Part shown: positions 49,472 to 60,222 of the stretch, in pieces
How the letters are laid out: each line of letters begins with the position of its first letter
Numbering within the stretch: position 1 is the stretch's first letter
Origin: Williamsia sp. 1138
Lineage (GTDB): Bacteria; Actinomycetota; Actinomycetes; Mycobacteriales; Mycobacteriaceae
Assembly: GCF_002095435.2 (NCBI RefSeq)
Contig: NZ_MJEJ02000047.1
Coordinates: forward strand, 170,954-234,953
Direction of reading: 5' to 3'
DNA: 64,000 nucleotides
Notes under the pieces: model-generated
What the model was told of the DNA's origin: nothing
What the model saw: only the letters and a program-made list of their open reading frames with translations
Databases searched by the model: none
Position numbers and translations under genes: made by a program

Positions 49472-50572
49472 TTACCGTCGAGTCGTACCGTCCGGTGGCG
49501 CGACCGAGGATGCTTCTGGCGCCGGATCACCCTGGGTGCGGCGTAGCTGCCTTCCACGCTCGACGAAGTCGGCGTCCTTCTCGGCGTTCTTGTCGGACAC
49601 CTTGGTGTCGCGGGGTGGTAGCTGCAGCGATTTCTCGGCCGGAATCCCCGCCTGCAATTGCCGGCCGCGCTCCAGTTCGGCGTCGACCTCGGCGCCGAAC
49701 AGAAGGGCCAAATTGGTGATCCACAGCCACAGCAAGAAGACGATGACGCCGGCCAAGGCTCCGTAGGTCTTGTTGTAGCTACCGAAGTTGGAGACGTACA
49801 GAGCGAAGAGGACCGAGGCGACGATCCAGGTCACGATCGCCACCGCCGCACCGACGCTGATCCACTTGAACTTGGGCTGCTGCACATTGGGCGTGGCGTA
49901 GTAGAGGATCGCCACCGTCAGGACCACAAAGATGAGCACGATCGGCCAGCGGGCGATGTTCCAGACGAGCAGCGCACCGTCACCGAGGCCGATGACGTCA
50001 CCGATAGACCGTGCGACGGGTCCGCTGATGGCGAGCATCAGCGCCACCGCTGCCGCCATCACCAGCGCGATGACCGTCACCAGTAACACCACCGGCCGTA
50101 GCTTCCAGATCGGACGGCCTTCGTCGACCTCGTACATTCGATTCATCGCGCGGCCGAAGGCGCCGACGTACCCCGATGCCGACCAGATCGCGCCGAGCAG
50201 ACCGATGACCAGCGTCAGGCCGGCCGACGGTGCGTCCACCAATTGCTCGACAGGCCCTCGCAGGGTGTCCACCGCAGACGACGGGCCGAGGTCGTCGACC
50301 ATTTGCAGAACCGAGTCGACCGTCTTCTCGCCCTGCCCGAAGATGCCCAGTAATGAAACGAGGGCGAGTAGCGCAGGAAAGAGTGACAGCACGGCGTAGT
50401 AGGTCAGCGCGGCGGCCAGATCGGTGCATTGATCGCGCGAGAATTCGCGAATGACCTTGCGTAGCACATAAAAAAACGACGGCTTGGTCAGATCCGTCGG
50501 TGAATCGGGCTTTCGTGGGTCGTCGGGGTCAGGGGTGTTCGCTTCCGTCTTCCCGGCCTGGGCTTCGTTCAT
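49472..50572 (-). CDS. YihY/BrkB-family membrane protein
   Basis: A 366-aa protein with six membrane segments: the family motif ALTYYAVLSLFPALLALVSLL, GLLGAIWSASGYVGAFGRAMN and LAGVIVFLLWLWITNLALLFGAE, all strongly kept. The C-terminal 60 residues are charged and cytosolic. This copy is closer to the family norm than the one at 37935. The start at 50572 was chosen; two further ATGs lie within 48 nt upstream. It is convergent with the GAF-ANTAR gene, the two stop codons touching. Confidence 0.85.
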   Translation of the reverse strand: MNEAQAGKTEANTPDPDDPRKPDSPTDLTKPSFFYVLRKVIREFSRDQCTDLAAALTYYAVLSLFPALLALVSLLGIFGQGEKTVDSVLQMVDDLGPSSAVDTLRGPVEQLVDAPSAGLTLVIGLLGAIWSASGYVGAFGRAMNRMYEVDEGRPIWKLRPVVLLVTVIALVMAAAVALMLAISGPVARSIGDVIGLGDGALLVWNIARWPIVLIFVVLTVAILYYATPNVQQPKFKWISVGAAVAIVTWIVASVLFALYVSNFGSYNKTYGALAGVIVFLLWLWITNLALLFGAEVDAELERGRQLQAGIPAEKSLQLPPRDTKVSDKNAEKDADFVERGRQLRRTQGDPAPEASSVAPPDGTTRR

Positions 50573-50653
50573 GCCAGCGGTTACCCGTGGCATAGGGCCC
50601 GGAAACACGAAACAGCGCACGCGTTTTCGCCGGTGACCGGGCCGAGGTACCGG

Positions 50654-50887
50654 TCAGTCGATTTCGAAGTCGACCAACCGGGCCTCGGCCGCCGCGAAAT
50701 CATCGATCGCAGCGAGGACGAAGGTGGTGAGGACGTCTTCGACCGGAGCCGCCGGATCGCTGAGCTTGCTGTCCAGTACCTCGACCGATGAGACCGGCCG
50801 CGGCTGCTCCCTGACCCGCGGATGTCGTCGCCACAGCGACACCTTGAGCGTCGGGAAGCGCGGCCTCCTGCGACCTTCCCTGTTCAT
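50654..50887 (-). CDS. Small basic/acidic hypothetical protein
   Basis: A 77-aa protein: a basic N-terminal third (MNREGRRRPRFPTLKVSLWR) and an acidic, helical end (VLAAIDDFAAAEARLVDFEID). No known domain or ribosome site is clear. It stands between the P450 and the YihY gene in the same direction. The frame has normal codon bias for the region, but the assignment is uncertain. Confidence 0.4.
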   Translation of the reverse strand: MNREGRRRPRFPTLKVSLWRRHPRVREQPRPVSSVEVLDSKLSDPAAPVEDVLTTFVLAAIDDFAAAEARLVDFEID

Positions 50888-50900
50888 GGTGGTGACGGTA

Positions 50901-52292
50901 TCAAGATTCAGGCGACGGTACTGATCCGGTCCGGCGGGGTAGCAAGCCGAACTCGAGGCCGAAATTGTTCAACGTGATGGGTAGTGGCTCGGCGGGGGAC
51001 AGCGTGGGCGACGAGACGAGTTCGCATTCGGTGAGCGTGAGCAGGACGGCCAGGGTGGTGCTCGTCAGGTGGAGTACCAGATTCTGTCCCGGGCACACCA
51101 CCGGCCCGGCGCTGAACGGTATCAACGCCGGTGCTTGCTGGGCCCGGCCGTCCAGCCAGATCTCCGGAGCGAACCGGTCGGCAAAGTCAAATGCCTCGCC
51201 GTCTCGATGAAACGCACTCGCGAGAATGAGAAAGGCGGCGCCGGCGGGTATTTCGTAGGTGCCTCTTTCGGACGACCAGGTGGTCGTTGCCGTGGAATCT
51301 CGCAACACGGCCGGGGTTGTGGGCCACAACCTCACTGATTCGAGTACGCAGGCTCGAAGATACGAGTACTGCTGCGGCTCGGCGACAGTGGAGGCATCGA
51401 TCTCTCCGAGTGCCATTGTCCGCTGATCCGGATGGGTGGCCAAGAGGGCCATGGCGCGCGAGGCTGCGATTCCGGCGGCGTCAAAGGCAAAGAGCCAGTG
51501 CGGAATCTGGCCGACAGGATCAACGGCGCCCCCGGCCGGCGTCGCCGCGAGCGCACTGATCAGGGTGTTCGGGGGCGCGCTGTCGACGTAGGCGTAGAGC
51601 TTGTCATAGAACCGGTCCCGTACCTTGCGTCTCTTGGGGTGTAAGTACGTCCAGTTCCCGTTCGACCGCAACGTCCACAGCGCGTCCGTGATGCTGTCGT
51701 CGTCGCGGGCGGCATCTCCGAGGGTGACCCGGCGCGCAATCCGCCACCACATCACCGTGAAGTCGGCAGCCGACAGTGTGCCGCCGGGCCGCGCCTGCTG
51801 CAGCGCTGTGGTCACCTCGTCGGTGATGACGTCGACGAACGGTGACGCGAGGTGGTGGAGTGGTCGATCGGTGTCGAGTGCTTCTTCGTTCACCCTGCGG
51901 CGGGCGTTTCTGATCGGACCCTTGGAGATGAGCACACCGTGCGGCTGAAACGGCGAGAGCGCACCTACCTTCTCGCGGTTCGCCGGGGTGAACGGGTCGG
52001 GGGATTCATCGAGAACTCGAGCTACATCGTTCGCGTCGAGGACCACGACCAAGGTGCGACCGGGGAGCACCAGGCGCAGAGGGCCGCTGCCGTACTGCCG
52101 TCGTAATTCACGGATGGTGTCGAGTGGGGCCCGATCGGCTTTGATCCTTTCGAGTACGCCCATCATCGCTCGTCGTCGGGCTATGACACCGGCCGCCACG
52201 GCGGGAAAGCCGAGAAGGGTGGCGACCCGGATGGCGGCGAGTCCGGTCAGTTGCGGGGCGGTCTCCGTGACGCTGGTGTGGTGGCTCGGCAT
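50901..52292 (-). CDS. Cytochrome P450
   Basis: A 463-aa P450. The haem loop is FSAGPVVCPGQNL with the Cys ligand, the ExxR motif is LESVRLWPTTP, and the PERF-like segment is ADRFAPEIWLDGRA. The I-helix normally carries (A/G)Gx(D/E)T, but here it reads FDAAGIAASRA, so the acid-alcohol pair for oxygen activation is missing. The N-terminus has a hydrophobic stretch (about residues 16-40), unusual in bacterial P450s. The redox partner is not in the immediate neighbourhood. Its substrate is unknown. Confidence 0.85.
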   Translation of the reverse strand: MPSHHTSVTETAPQLTGLAAIRVATLLGFPAVAAGVIARRRAMMGVLERIKADRAPLDTIRELRRQYGSGPLRLVLPGRTLVVVLDANDVARVLDESPDPFTPANREKVGALSPFQPHGVLISKGPIRNARRRVNEEALDTDRPLHHLASPFVDVITDEVTTALQQARPGGTLSAADFTVMWWRIARRVTLGDAARDDDSITDALWTLRSNGNWTYLHPKRRKVRDRFYDKLYAYVDSAPPNTLISALAATPAGGAVDPVGQIPHWLFAFDAAGIAASRAMALLATHPDQRTMALGEIDASTVAEPQQYSYLRACVLESVRLWPTTPAVLRDSTATTTWSSERGTYEIPAGAAFLILASAFHRDGEAFDFADRFAPEIWLDGRAQQAPALIPFSAGPVVCPGQNLVLHLTSTTLAVLLTLTECELVSSPTLSPAEPLPITLNNFGLEFGLLPRRTGSVPSPES

Positions 52293-52343
52293 GAGGTGGA
52301 GCTACCCGATCCGGCGGCCCGAGAAACGGCCCGTGGGCCCTGA

Positions 52344-52721
52344 TCAGGAGTCTGCGGTGCGCATCTCACCGGCCCGTCGCCGTTGGTCCGGTGGCAGCAC
52401 CGCGCGGTAACGCCGGTAGCCGGGGCGCAGGTGCACCCGCTGGTCGACGATCATTTCGACGTCCGCCCACACCACCAGGAAGGTTCCCCGGTGGTGCCAC
52501 CGCATGAGGCGGTCGACGATCCATGGCGCGCGCGTTGTCTCGCGTTCGTAGCCGAGGAACGAGGTACTGCTGTGTGGACCGATGATCAATCCGTAGATCT
52601 CGGTGGGCAGACATCCGCCCGCCTCTAGGGCGGTGGCGCGCAATCGAGCGTCGATGACGTGCCCCACGAACGTCGCGTCCGAGTCATATGCCGAACACCG
52701 CAGAAGATCACCGAGGATCAC
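52344..52721 (-). CDS. PRC-barrel-like protein
   Basis: A 125-aa protein with LLRCSAYDSDATFVGHVIDARL, LIIGPHSSTSFLGYER and WIVDRLMRWHHRGTFLVVWADVEMI, resembling a PRC-barrel in which the strand pairs are separated. A GTG start was chosen with GGGGG just before it; it overlaps the next gene upstream by 14 nt. It is the last gene of the four-gene NRAMP operon. The role is unknown. Confidence 0.65.
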   Translation of the reverse strand: MILGDLLRCSAYDSDATFVGHVIDARLRATALEAGGCLPTEIYGLIIGPHSSTSFLGYERETTRAPWIVDRLMRWHHRGTFLVVWADVEMIVDQRVHLRPGYRRYRAVLPPDQRRRAGEMRTADS

Positions 52722-53124
52722 GGGAGCCCCCTGGGATGCGTCGGATGATCTGATCGCGCACCCATCGTTCGGCCCAGGTGCGGTCCAGTTCATCGTGCCG
52801 GCGGGTCAGTCGTACGGTGATCCCGAAATCGCGGACGACGCTCATATCGATTCGCGTGAGTCGAGTGGTGGGAGGTCGCCCGCCGAAGATACGGGCCGGC
52901 AACGTATTGCCGGTCAGCAGTGCGACGACGCGGGGTGGTTGCGCCGGAGGGACGCCGTGGTCGTCGAGTACGTCGTCGAGTTCGAGGTCGTCGACAACGC
53001 CCACCGGTCGACCCTCGACGTCCACGATCTGTCGATCGAGAGCGTGGAGACGCGCATCTATCAGGCAGTCTGTGTCCGGGTAGGGCGCGTCTGACAGTGG
53101 CTTCTGCGTACGGTGCGTTGTCAT
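52708..53124 (-). CDS. PRC-barrel domain protein
   Basis: A 138-aa protein. LDRQIVDVEGRPVGVVDDLEL is a typical PRC-barrel start, with LTRIDMSVVRDFGITVRLTRR later in the fold. The C-terminal helix contains WAERWVRDQIIRRIPG. PRC barrels bind partners such as metal or ribosomal assembly proteins and photosynthetic subunits. Its ATG overlaps the transporter stop (ATGA). It may be a cytosolic partner of the NRAMP-like protein. Confidence 0.78.
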   Translation of the reverse strand: MTTHRTQKPLSDAPYPDTDCLIDARLHALDRQIVDVEGRPVGVVDDLELDDVLDDHGVPPAQPPRVVALLTGNTLPARIFGGRPPTTRLTRIDMSVVRDFGITVRLTRRHDELDRTWAERWVRDQIIRRIPGGSRDPR

Positions 53125-54350
53125 TGGCCTGCTCCTGTGACGATCATCAGCGGGATCGCTGACAATGACGCCGCGAGAATGATGACCAGATAGATCTGGG
53201 CGACGGCATTGACTTTTTTGGTGTTCACCCGGTCTCCCATGTACTCGGGATCGTTCGACACGATCAGGATGGGCAGGTAGGTCAGCGGTAGCGCGATGGC
53301 CGAGAACACCACCGAGTACTCGGTCACCAGAATGGGGTCGACTCCGGTCGCGAGGATGATGATGCCGACCAGCAAGGAGATGATCATGACGAGATGGAAT
53401 CGGGCGGCGGCCTCGGGGCGACGGAACTTGCCCCAGGACCAGCCGAAGAACTGCGCAAGCGTGTAGCCGCTGGACAGTGTGGTCTCCAGCGCCGCACCGA
53501 ACGTCGCGGCGACCAGTCCGACGATGAGGAATGCGACTGCCAGCTTTCCACCCGCCTCGGCCACCGGCAATGCCACCTGAGACAGACTCTCGACCTGGAT
53601 CTGCTGCGGCAACAGCGTGATGGTGGCCAGAGCCGCGATCGCGACGGACAGGATCCCGCCGAGCGGGAACCCGACGAGCACGTTCATTCGCGAGCGAGCG
53701 AGGTCTTTGACCGTCCACCCTTCCTCGACTGCTCCCGACGAGAAGAAGAACACCTCGTACGGCGTCATGGCGGCGCCGAAGATCGCGATGGCGTAATACC
53801 AGTACACGGGCAGTGATTCGGTATCCGGGAGTTCCGGGAGAACTGCGGCGTGAGCGAGTTCACCCCAGTCCGGTTCGAGGAGGAAGACCGCCACCGCGAA
53901 GACGATCAGGGAGAGGCCGACGACCCCGGCAACGTTCTCCATGATCGAGAACCGGACCCGCCAGATGACCAGCCACACTGCAAAAGCCGCCACCGGTACC
54001 CACATGAGCGGGCCGATACCGCTGGCGAGCTGCAAGGCGAGCGCGATACCACCGATCTCAGCGGTGAGGGTCATCAGATTGATGAAGAACGAAGCGCCCA
54101 GATTGACCACCGCCCAGCGGGCCCCGAGTCGTTCGCGGATGATCTCGAACGTCGCCCGGCCGCTGACCGCCGCGACTCGGCCCGCCATATTGGCGAAAAG
54201 ACAGATGCCCAGTACGCCGACCGGGATCACCCAGACCAGCGCCATCCCGAACCGCGAGCCCACGACTGCATTGGTGACGATATCCCCGATGTCGAGAAAC
54301 CCGCCGATGGCGGTGAGTACGCCGAGGGCGACGCCCAGCAGTCTTTTCAT
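53121..54350 (-). CDS. NRAMP-like metal transporter with altered metal-binding motifs
   Basis: A 409-aa protein with about 11 membrane segments in the NRAMP/APC fold. TM1 reads GGFLDIGDIVTN where NRAMPs have DPGN: D20 is kept, Pro becomes Ile and Asn becomes Asp23. TM6 reads FGAAMTPYEVFFFSS where NRAMPs have A-x-x-MPHN: Ala193 is kept, the metal-binding Met becomes Thr196, His becomes Tyr198 and Asn becomes Glu199. Loss of the sulfur ligand suggests a hard metal (Mg, Ca or other) or a non-metal substrate. Its start overlaps the lipoprotein stop and its stop the PRC-barrel start (ATGA each). Confidence 0.85.
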   Translation of the reverse strand: MKRLLGVALGVLTAIGGFLDIGDIVTNAVVGSRFGMALVWVIPVGVLGICLFANMAGRVAAVSGRATFEIIRERLGARWAVVNLGASFFINLMTLTAEIGGIALALQLASGIGPLMWVPVAAFAVWLVIWRVRFSIMENVAGVVGLSLIVFAVAVFLLEPDWGELAHAAVLPELPDTESLPVYWYYAIAIFGAAMTPYEVFFFSSGAVEEGWTVKDLARSRMNVLVGFPLGGILSVAIAALATITLLPQQIQVESLSQVALPVAEAGGKLAVAFLIVGLVAATFGAALETTLSSGYTLAQFFGWSWGKFRRPEAAARFHLVMIISLLVGIIILATGVDPILVTEYSVVFSAIALPLTYLPILIVSNDPEYMGDRVNTKKVNAVAQIYLVIILAASLSAIPLMIVTGAGQ

Positions 54351-54811
54351 CGCGGCACCGGTGCGTCTGAGAGGTTCGAGAACTCGTCGCCGATGGCGGT
54401 CAGGTCGGCGATCAGAGGATCACTGTTCACCACCGGTCCGCCGCCGACCACCTGTCTCGCTCTGATTACCAACGACATTGCGATGGAGAGCTTTTCGAGG
54501 AGGATCCGGACGCTGTCCGCGACGAGGCGATCGTTGACGTCCAGTTCGGCCACATCGGTGTAAGCGCTGTTCAGTTGGTCACCAGCGTCGCCGAGTAGCA
54601 CGGTCGTCTGGTTGTCGGTGGCGTCCTCAGCACGCCACAGGCGCAGGGCGTACGCCACCGAGGTGACTGCAGATGCCCCCTCGCCGGCTGCCCGGGAAAG
54701 CGACCCCGGGACCCCGCCCTCGCCGGTGGCACATCCGGACATGGTCAGTATCAGGGCGACACAGACGGCAGCGGCAGCGCCGCGGCAGCCCACTCGTGAC
54801 ATCACCGTCAT
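54347..54811 (-). CDS. Small secreted lipoprotein in NRAMP operon
   Basis: A 154-aa lipoprotein. The N-terminal signal is hydrophobic with a lipobox LTMSGC (Cys about residue 27), so it would be lipid-anchored outside the membrane. The mature part is mostly helical with no known domain: SVRILLEKLSIAMSLVIRARQV. It is the first gene of the four-gene operon and is coupled to the transporter by ATGA. It could capture a substrate or stabilise the transporter. Confidence 0.78.
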   Translation of the reverse strand: MTVMSRVGCRGAAAAVCVALILTMSGCATGEGGVPGSLSRAAGEGASAVTSVAYALRLWRAEDATDNQTTVLLGDAGDQLNSAYTDVAELDVNDRLVADSVRILLEKLSIAMSLVIRARQVVGGGPVVNSDPLIADLTAIGDEFSNLSDAPVPR

Positions 54812-54888
54812 CACACCCCCCCGCCGCAGACGTCCTACTGTGGAGAGTGTCCTTCTGGGCGAGGGGTGAAACCAGAGGAACGGATCGG

Positions 54889-55761
54889 TTACCAGTCGGC
54901 GATGACCGGGATAACACGGTCTCCCAGGATCTCCAGAGGGGTGATGGCCGCGACGTTGGGGACCCACCCGTGGACGTGGCTGATTCCGAGGTCGGCGAGG
55001 GATTTGAGCTGCCCGAGCATGTCGTCGACGCCCGCACCGTCTGCACCGGGATCGAGCGGGAACATCACGGTCTTCTCGATGGCGTCGTAGTCGGTGCCCA
55101 GCGTCTCGCAGTGTCCGCGAAGGACATTCAGTTTGTGCTCGACATCTGGTCCACCGAAGAGGTTGCAGGCCTGGGCGTATTGCGCGACCATGCGCAGGGT
55201 CTTCTTCTCTCCACTCCCGCCGATGAGGATCGGTGGGTGGGGGCGACGCAGGGCCTGGGGCACGTTGAGGGTGCTGCCGAGTTTGTAGTGGGTGCCGTCA
55301 TAGGGCCCCTGATCGTCAGTCCACATCTGCAGGCAGATCTGCAGGGTCTCCTCGAGTCGCTCGAACCGTTCGGCAGTGCTGGGGAAGGGTAGGCCGAGGC
55401 CGACACACTCCTCTTCGTTCCATGCGGCGCCGATCCCGAGGTAGGCGCGGCCCTTCGACAGCACATCGAGGGTGGTGACCGCCTTGGCGAGCAGGCCGGG
55501 TTCGCGGTAGACGGTGGCAGTCACCCACGCCAGCAGGTCGACCTTCTCGGTGACTGCGGCGAGGTAACCGAGCGCGGTGTAGGCCTCGAGCATGTCGGTG
55601 TCGACGGGGCCCACCGGTCCGATCTGCCAGAGATGGTCCATCACGCTGATCTTCGCGAAGCCCTTGGCCTCGGCAGTCTGGGCGATGGTCGCCAGGTCGT
55701 CCGCCAGTGCGGCGGGCCCGTCGGGAAAGGTGAAGTCTGCGATGTGCAATCCGAGTTCCAT
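54889..55761 (-). CDS. LLM-class F420-dependent oxidoreductase (TIGR03560-like)
   Basis: A 290-aa luciferase-like protein: GLHIADFTFPDGPAALADDL, SVMDHLWQIGPVGP, LGIGAAWNEEECVGLGLPFPS and ILIGGSGEKKTLRMVAQYA, as in the actinobacterial F420-dependent oxidoreductases. It would reduce or oxidise a small substrate with F420. The first residues form the barrel start, so the ATG at 55761 is natural. It stands alone, upstream of and divergent from the furA-katG region. Confidence 0.87.
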   Translation of the reverse strand: MELGLHIADFTFPDGPAALADDLATIAQTAEAKGFAKISVMDHLWQIGPVGPVDTDMLEAYTALGYLAAVTEKVDLLAWVTATVYREPGLLAKAVTTLDVLSKGRAYLGIGAAWNEEECVGLGLPFPSTAERFERLEETLQICLQMWTDDQGPYDGTHYKLGSTLNVPQALRRPHPPILIGGSGEKKTLRMVAQYAQACNLFGGPDVEHKLNVLRGHCETLGTDYDAIEKTVMFPLDPGADGAGVDDMLGQLKSLADLGISHVHGWVPNVAAITPLEILGDRVIPVIADW

Positions 55762-55958
55762 GGGTCCACGCTAGAGGTGTTTGTAGCCGTTATGCAGGGA
55801 TCGGCAGTCCTCCCCTCACTGGGTCACTCTCGGACGCTGTGCGCGGATCTGGCGCAGCGTCACCGAAGTGGACTGTGCACCATACTGATTCATGAACAAG
55901 GGTAAAACTCACGGTGAATCCTGTTCGGCGACCGATGCGCGCAACCCTCTCACCAGCG

Positions 55959-55980
55959 TTTTTTGATTGATTCAAGAAAA
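55959..55980. promoter_or_regulatory. AT-rich dyad upstream of furA, candidate FurA operator
   Basis: TTTTTTGATTGATTCAAGAAAA, with near-symmetric T and A runs, lies 39 bp before furA in otherwise GC-rich DNA. Mycobacterial FurA binds an AT-rich site just upstream of its own gene, so this is a reasonable operator. Confidence 0.5.
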
Positions 55981-56018
55981 CGGCAGACACGGGCCGCGAC
56001 ATCTGGTTATCGTTGGGC

Positions 56019-56450
56019 ATGACCACAGCCCAGGAGAACGCAGAACGCCTTCGCTCTGCATCGCTCCGCGTGACCCGGCCGCGGGTTGCTGTGATGGATG
56101 CCGTCTACGACCACCCACACGCCGACACCGACACCATCTTCGGCGTCGTGCGAGCGGTGCTTCCGCACGTCTCCCGGCAGGCGGTCTACGACGTCCTCGA
56201 CGCGCTGACGACGGCTCGTCTCGTCCGCCGGATCCAGCCGGCAGGTCATGTTGCGTTGTACGAGTCCCGGGTCGGCGACAATCATCATCACGTCGTCTGT
56301 CGCACCTGTGGCGTGATCGCCGACGCCGATTGCGCCGTCGGCGAGGCCCCCTGTCTGACCGCCTCCGATTCTCACGGCTTCGTGCTCGACGAGGCCGAAG
56401 TCATCTACTGGGGCGTGTGTCCCGACTGCGTGAGTACACCCGAAGTTTGA
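56019..56450 (+). CDS. furA: FurA-type redox-sensing regulator
   Basis: A 143-aa Fur-family repressor. The winged helix includes HVSRQAVYDVLDALTTARLV and the metal site includes DNHHHVVCRTCGVI, with CPDC near the end giving the second Cys pair of a structural zinc site. It represses katG and itself until oxidised. The start at 56019 was taken; a TTG two codons earlier is possible. It is followed 46 nt later by katG, the usual actinobacterial order. Confidence 0.92.
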   Translation: MTTAQENAERLRSASLRVTRPRVAVMDAVYDHPHADTDTIFGVVRAVLPHVSRQAVYDVLDALTTARLVRRIQPAGHVALYESRVGDNHHHVVCRTCGVIADADCAVGEAPCLTASDSHGFVLDEAEVIYWGVCPDCVSTPEV

Positions 56451-56463
56451 TCACAGCCCGTGA

Positions 56464-58719
<2,256 letters not shown>

Positions 58720-58755
58720 TCTCCCGAGACCGGCGCCCCTGACGCCGCTCGCACG

Positions 58756-58786
58756 GCACCCCGCTCACCACCGGTGAGCGGGGTGC
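58756..58786 (+). terminator. katG terminator
   Basis: GCACCCCGCTCACC-ACC-GGTGAGCGGGGTGC, perfect 14-bp arms, begins 36 bp after the katG stop and is followed by TGTCGTTT. Confidence 0.8.
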
Positions 58787-58854
58787 TGTCGTTTACGGTG
58801 GGATGGCAGTGACTGTGGTGAACGAGCTGGCAGGAGTGGACCAGGGTGGACGAG

Positions 58855-59127
58855 ATGTCGGACAAGGCCGAGCGGCTGGCTGCGGCGAAGGCCGCGGGCC
58901 GGATCCCGACGTCCGGTGCGCGGTACGCACTGATGGTGGTGGCATGCGTCTTTCAGGCGCTCGTCGCGGTCTTCACCCTGATACTGCTCGTGGACACCAC
59001 GATGAACTCGACCAGCGGGGTCGGCACCAAGGCCGTCGTCTTCGTCGTCATGGTGGCGGTTGTCCTGGCTTTCACCGTAGGTACGGTGACAACCGCCCGC
59101 TCGCTGTCGCGGCGAGCCATCGTCTGA
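58855..59127 (+). CDS. Small two-segment membrane protein
   Basis: A 90-aa protein: a charged N-terminal part (MSDKAERLAAAKAAGRI), then two hydrophobic segments at about residues 25-46 (ALMVVACVFQALVAVFTLIL) and 61-80 (AVVFVVMVAVVLAFTVGTV). GGGTGG precedes the ATG at 58855; a GTG nine nt upstream is possible. The stop TGA and the stop of the convergent regulator gene abut as TGATCA. Confidence 0.6.
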   Translation: MSDKAERLAAAKAAGRIPTSGARYALMVVACVFQALVAVFTLILLVDTTMNSTSGVGTKAVVFVVMVAVVLAFTVGTVTTARSLSRRAIV

Positions 59128-60081
59128 TCAGGCAGCGGGGCCGGCGAACTGTCGCCGGTACGCCGTCGGGGTGGTCGAGTACGCAGACACGAAGTTCTGC
59201 CGGAACGTCACCGCGCTGCCGAAGCCGCACGCGTCGGCGATCTCGTCGATGCTCCAGTCTGTCGTCTCCAGTATCAGGCGCGCCGAGTTGAGGCGCTGTT
59301 CCAGAATCCACCGGGCCGGTGTTGTAGCTGTGGCACTACGGAATTGGCGCACAAAGCTCCGACGACTCATCCTGGCCTGATCGGCCAGCCTGTCCACGGT
59401 GAGCGGTTCGTGTAACCGGCTCAGGGCCCACTCCTGGACTCGCGAAATGGCGGTGTCCGTGGCCGCGCGGGCGAGAGGGCGTTCGATGTATTGCGCTTGA
59501 CCACCGTCCCGATGAGGCGCGACCACCAGGCTTCGTGCCACCCGCGTGGCGGTGGCGGAACCGAGGTGCTTGCGGACGAGGTGAAGGCACGCGTCGATCG
59601 CGGAAACCGTGCCCGCGGAGGTCAGTACATCGCCGTGATCGATGTACAGAACGGATTCGTCCGACGTCATGCCCGGACGGCGTTCGGCCAGCTGGTGCAT
59701 CATCTCCCAGTGGGTCACGGCCGAGCGCCCGTCGAGGAGTCCGGTGTCCACCACGGCGAACGCGCCGAGGCACAGGCCCGCGACGGTCGCACCGCGGCGG
59801 TGTGCCGCCGTGAGCTGTTCGCGCAGCAGGTCGCTGACCGCAGGAAGGGTGACCGGCCAGGATGGGATCACGACGATGTCGGCCCAGTCGACTGTCTCCG
59901 GACCCGCCACGTCGCCGATCGGGTATCCCTCGACTGTCCGGACGCAACCCGGCTGATCGGACCACAGTCGGGTCTCCCAGTCGGCGGCCAACTCGAGCCG
60001 CACCACCTCTCCGAACACCATCAGCGGTGCGGCGAGGTGAAACATGGTGATGTCGTCGAAGGCGTAGATGGCGATGCGCAC
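59128..60081 (-). CDS. GlxA-type AraC-family regulator (DJ-1/PfpI + HTH)
   Basis: A 317-aa regulator. The N-terminal 170 residues are a class I glutamine-amidotransferase-like domain (GATVAGLCLGAFAVVDTGLLDG, with Cys at the nucleophile elbow). The C-terminal AraC HTH covers about residues 210-310 (PLTVDRLADQARMSRRSFVRQFRSATATTPARWI and IADACGFGSAVTFRQNF by their parts). It faces the isochorismatase-family hydrolase gene at 60223 over 141 bp and probably controls it. The natural inducer is unknown. Confidence 0.87.
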   Translation of the reverse strand: MRIAIYAFDDITMFHLAAPLMVFGEVVRLELAADWETRLWSDQPGCVRTVEGYPIGDVAGPETVDWADIVVIPSWPVTLPAVSDLLREQLTAAHRRGATVAGLCLGAFAVVDTGLLDGRSAVTHWEMMHQLAERRPGMTSDESVLYIDHGDVLTSAGTVSAIDACLHLVRKHLGSATATRVARSLVVAPHRDGGQAQYIERPLARAATDTAISRVQEWALSRLHEPLTVDRLADQARMSRRSFVRQFRSATATTPARWILEQRLNSARLILETTDWSIDEIADACGFGSAVTFRQNFVSAYSTTPTAYRRQFAGPAA

Positions 60082-60222
60082 GGAAGCTCCCAGGGTGGCC
60101 TGATCTCATCGAAAGTATGCATCCATGCCACTGTCGGCGCCACCCTCGCCTGCTCGACAATGGAGGGACCGCGCCTGTTCGAGGTGCGACACCGAGTCCG
60201 ATCTCAGTTTGAGGAGTGAACA

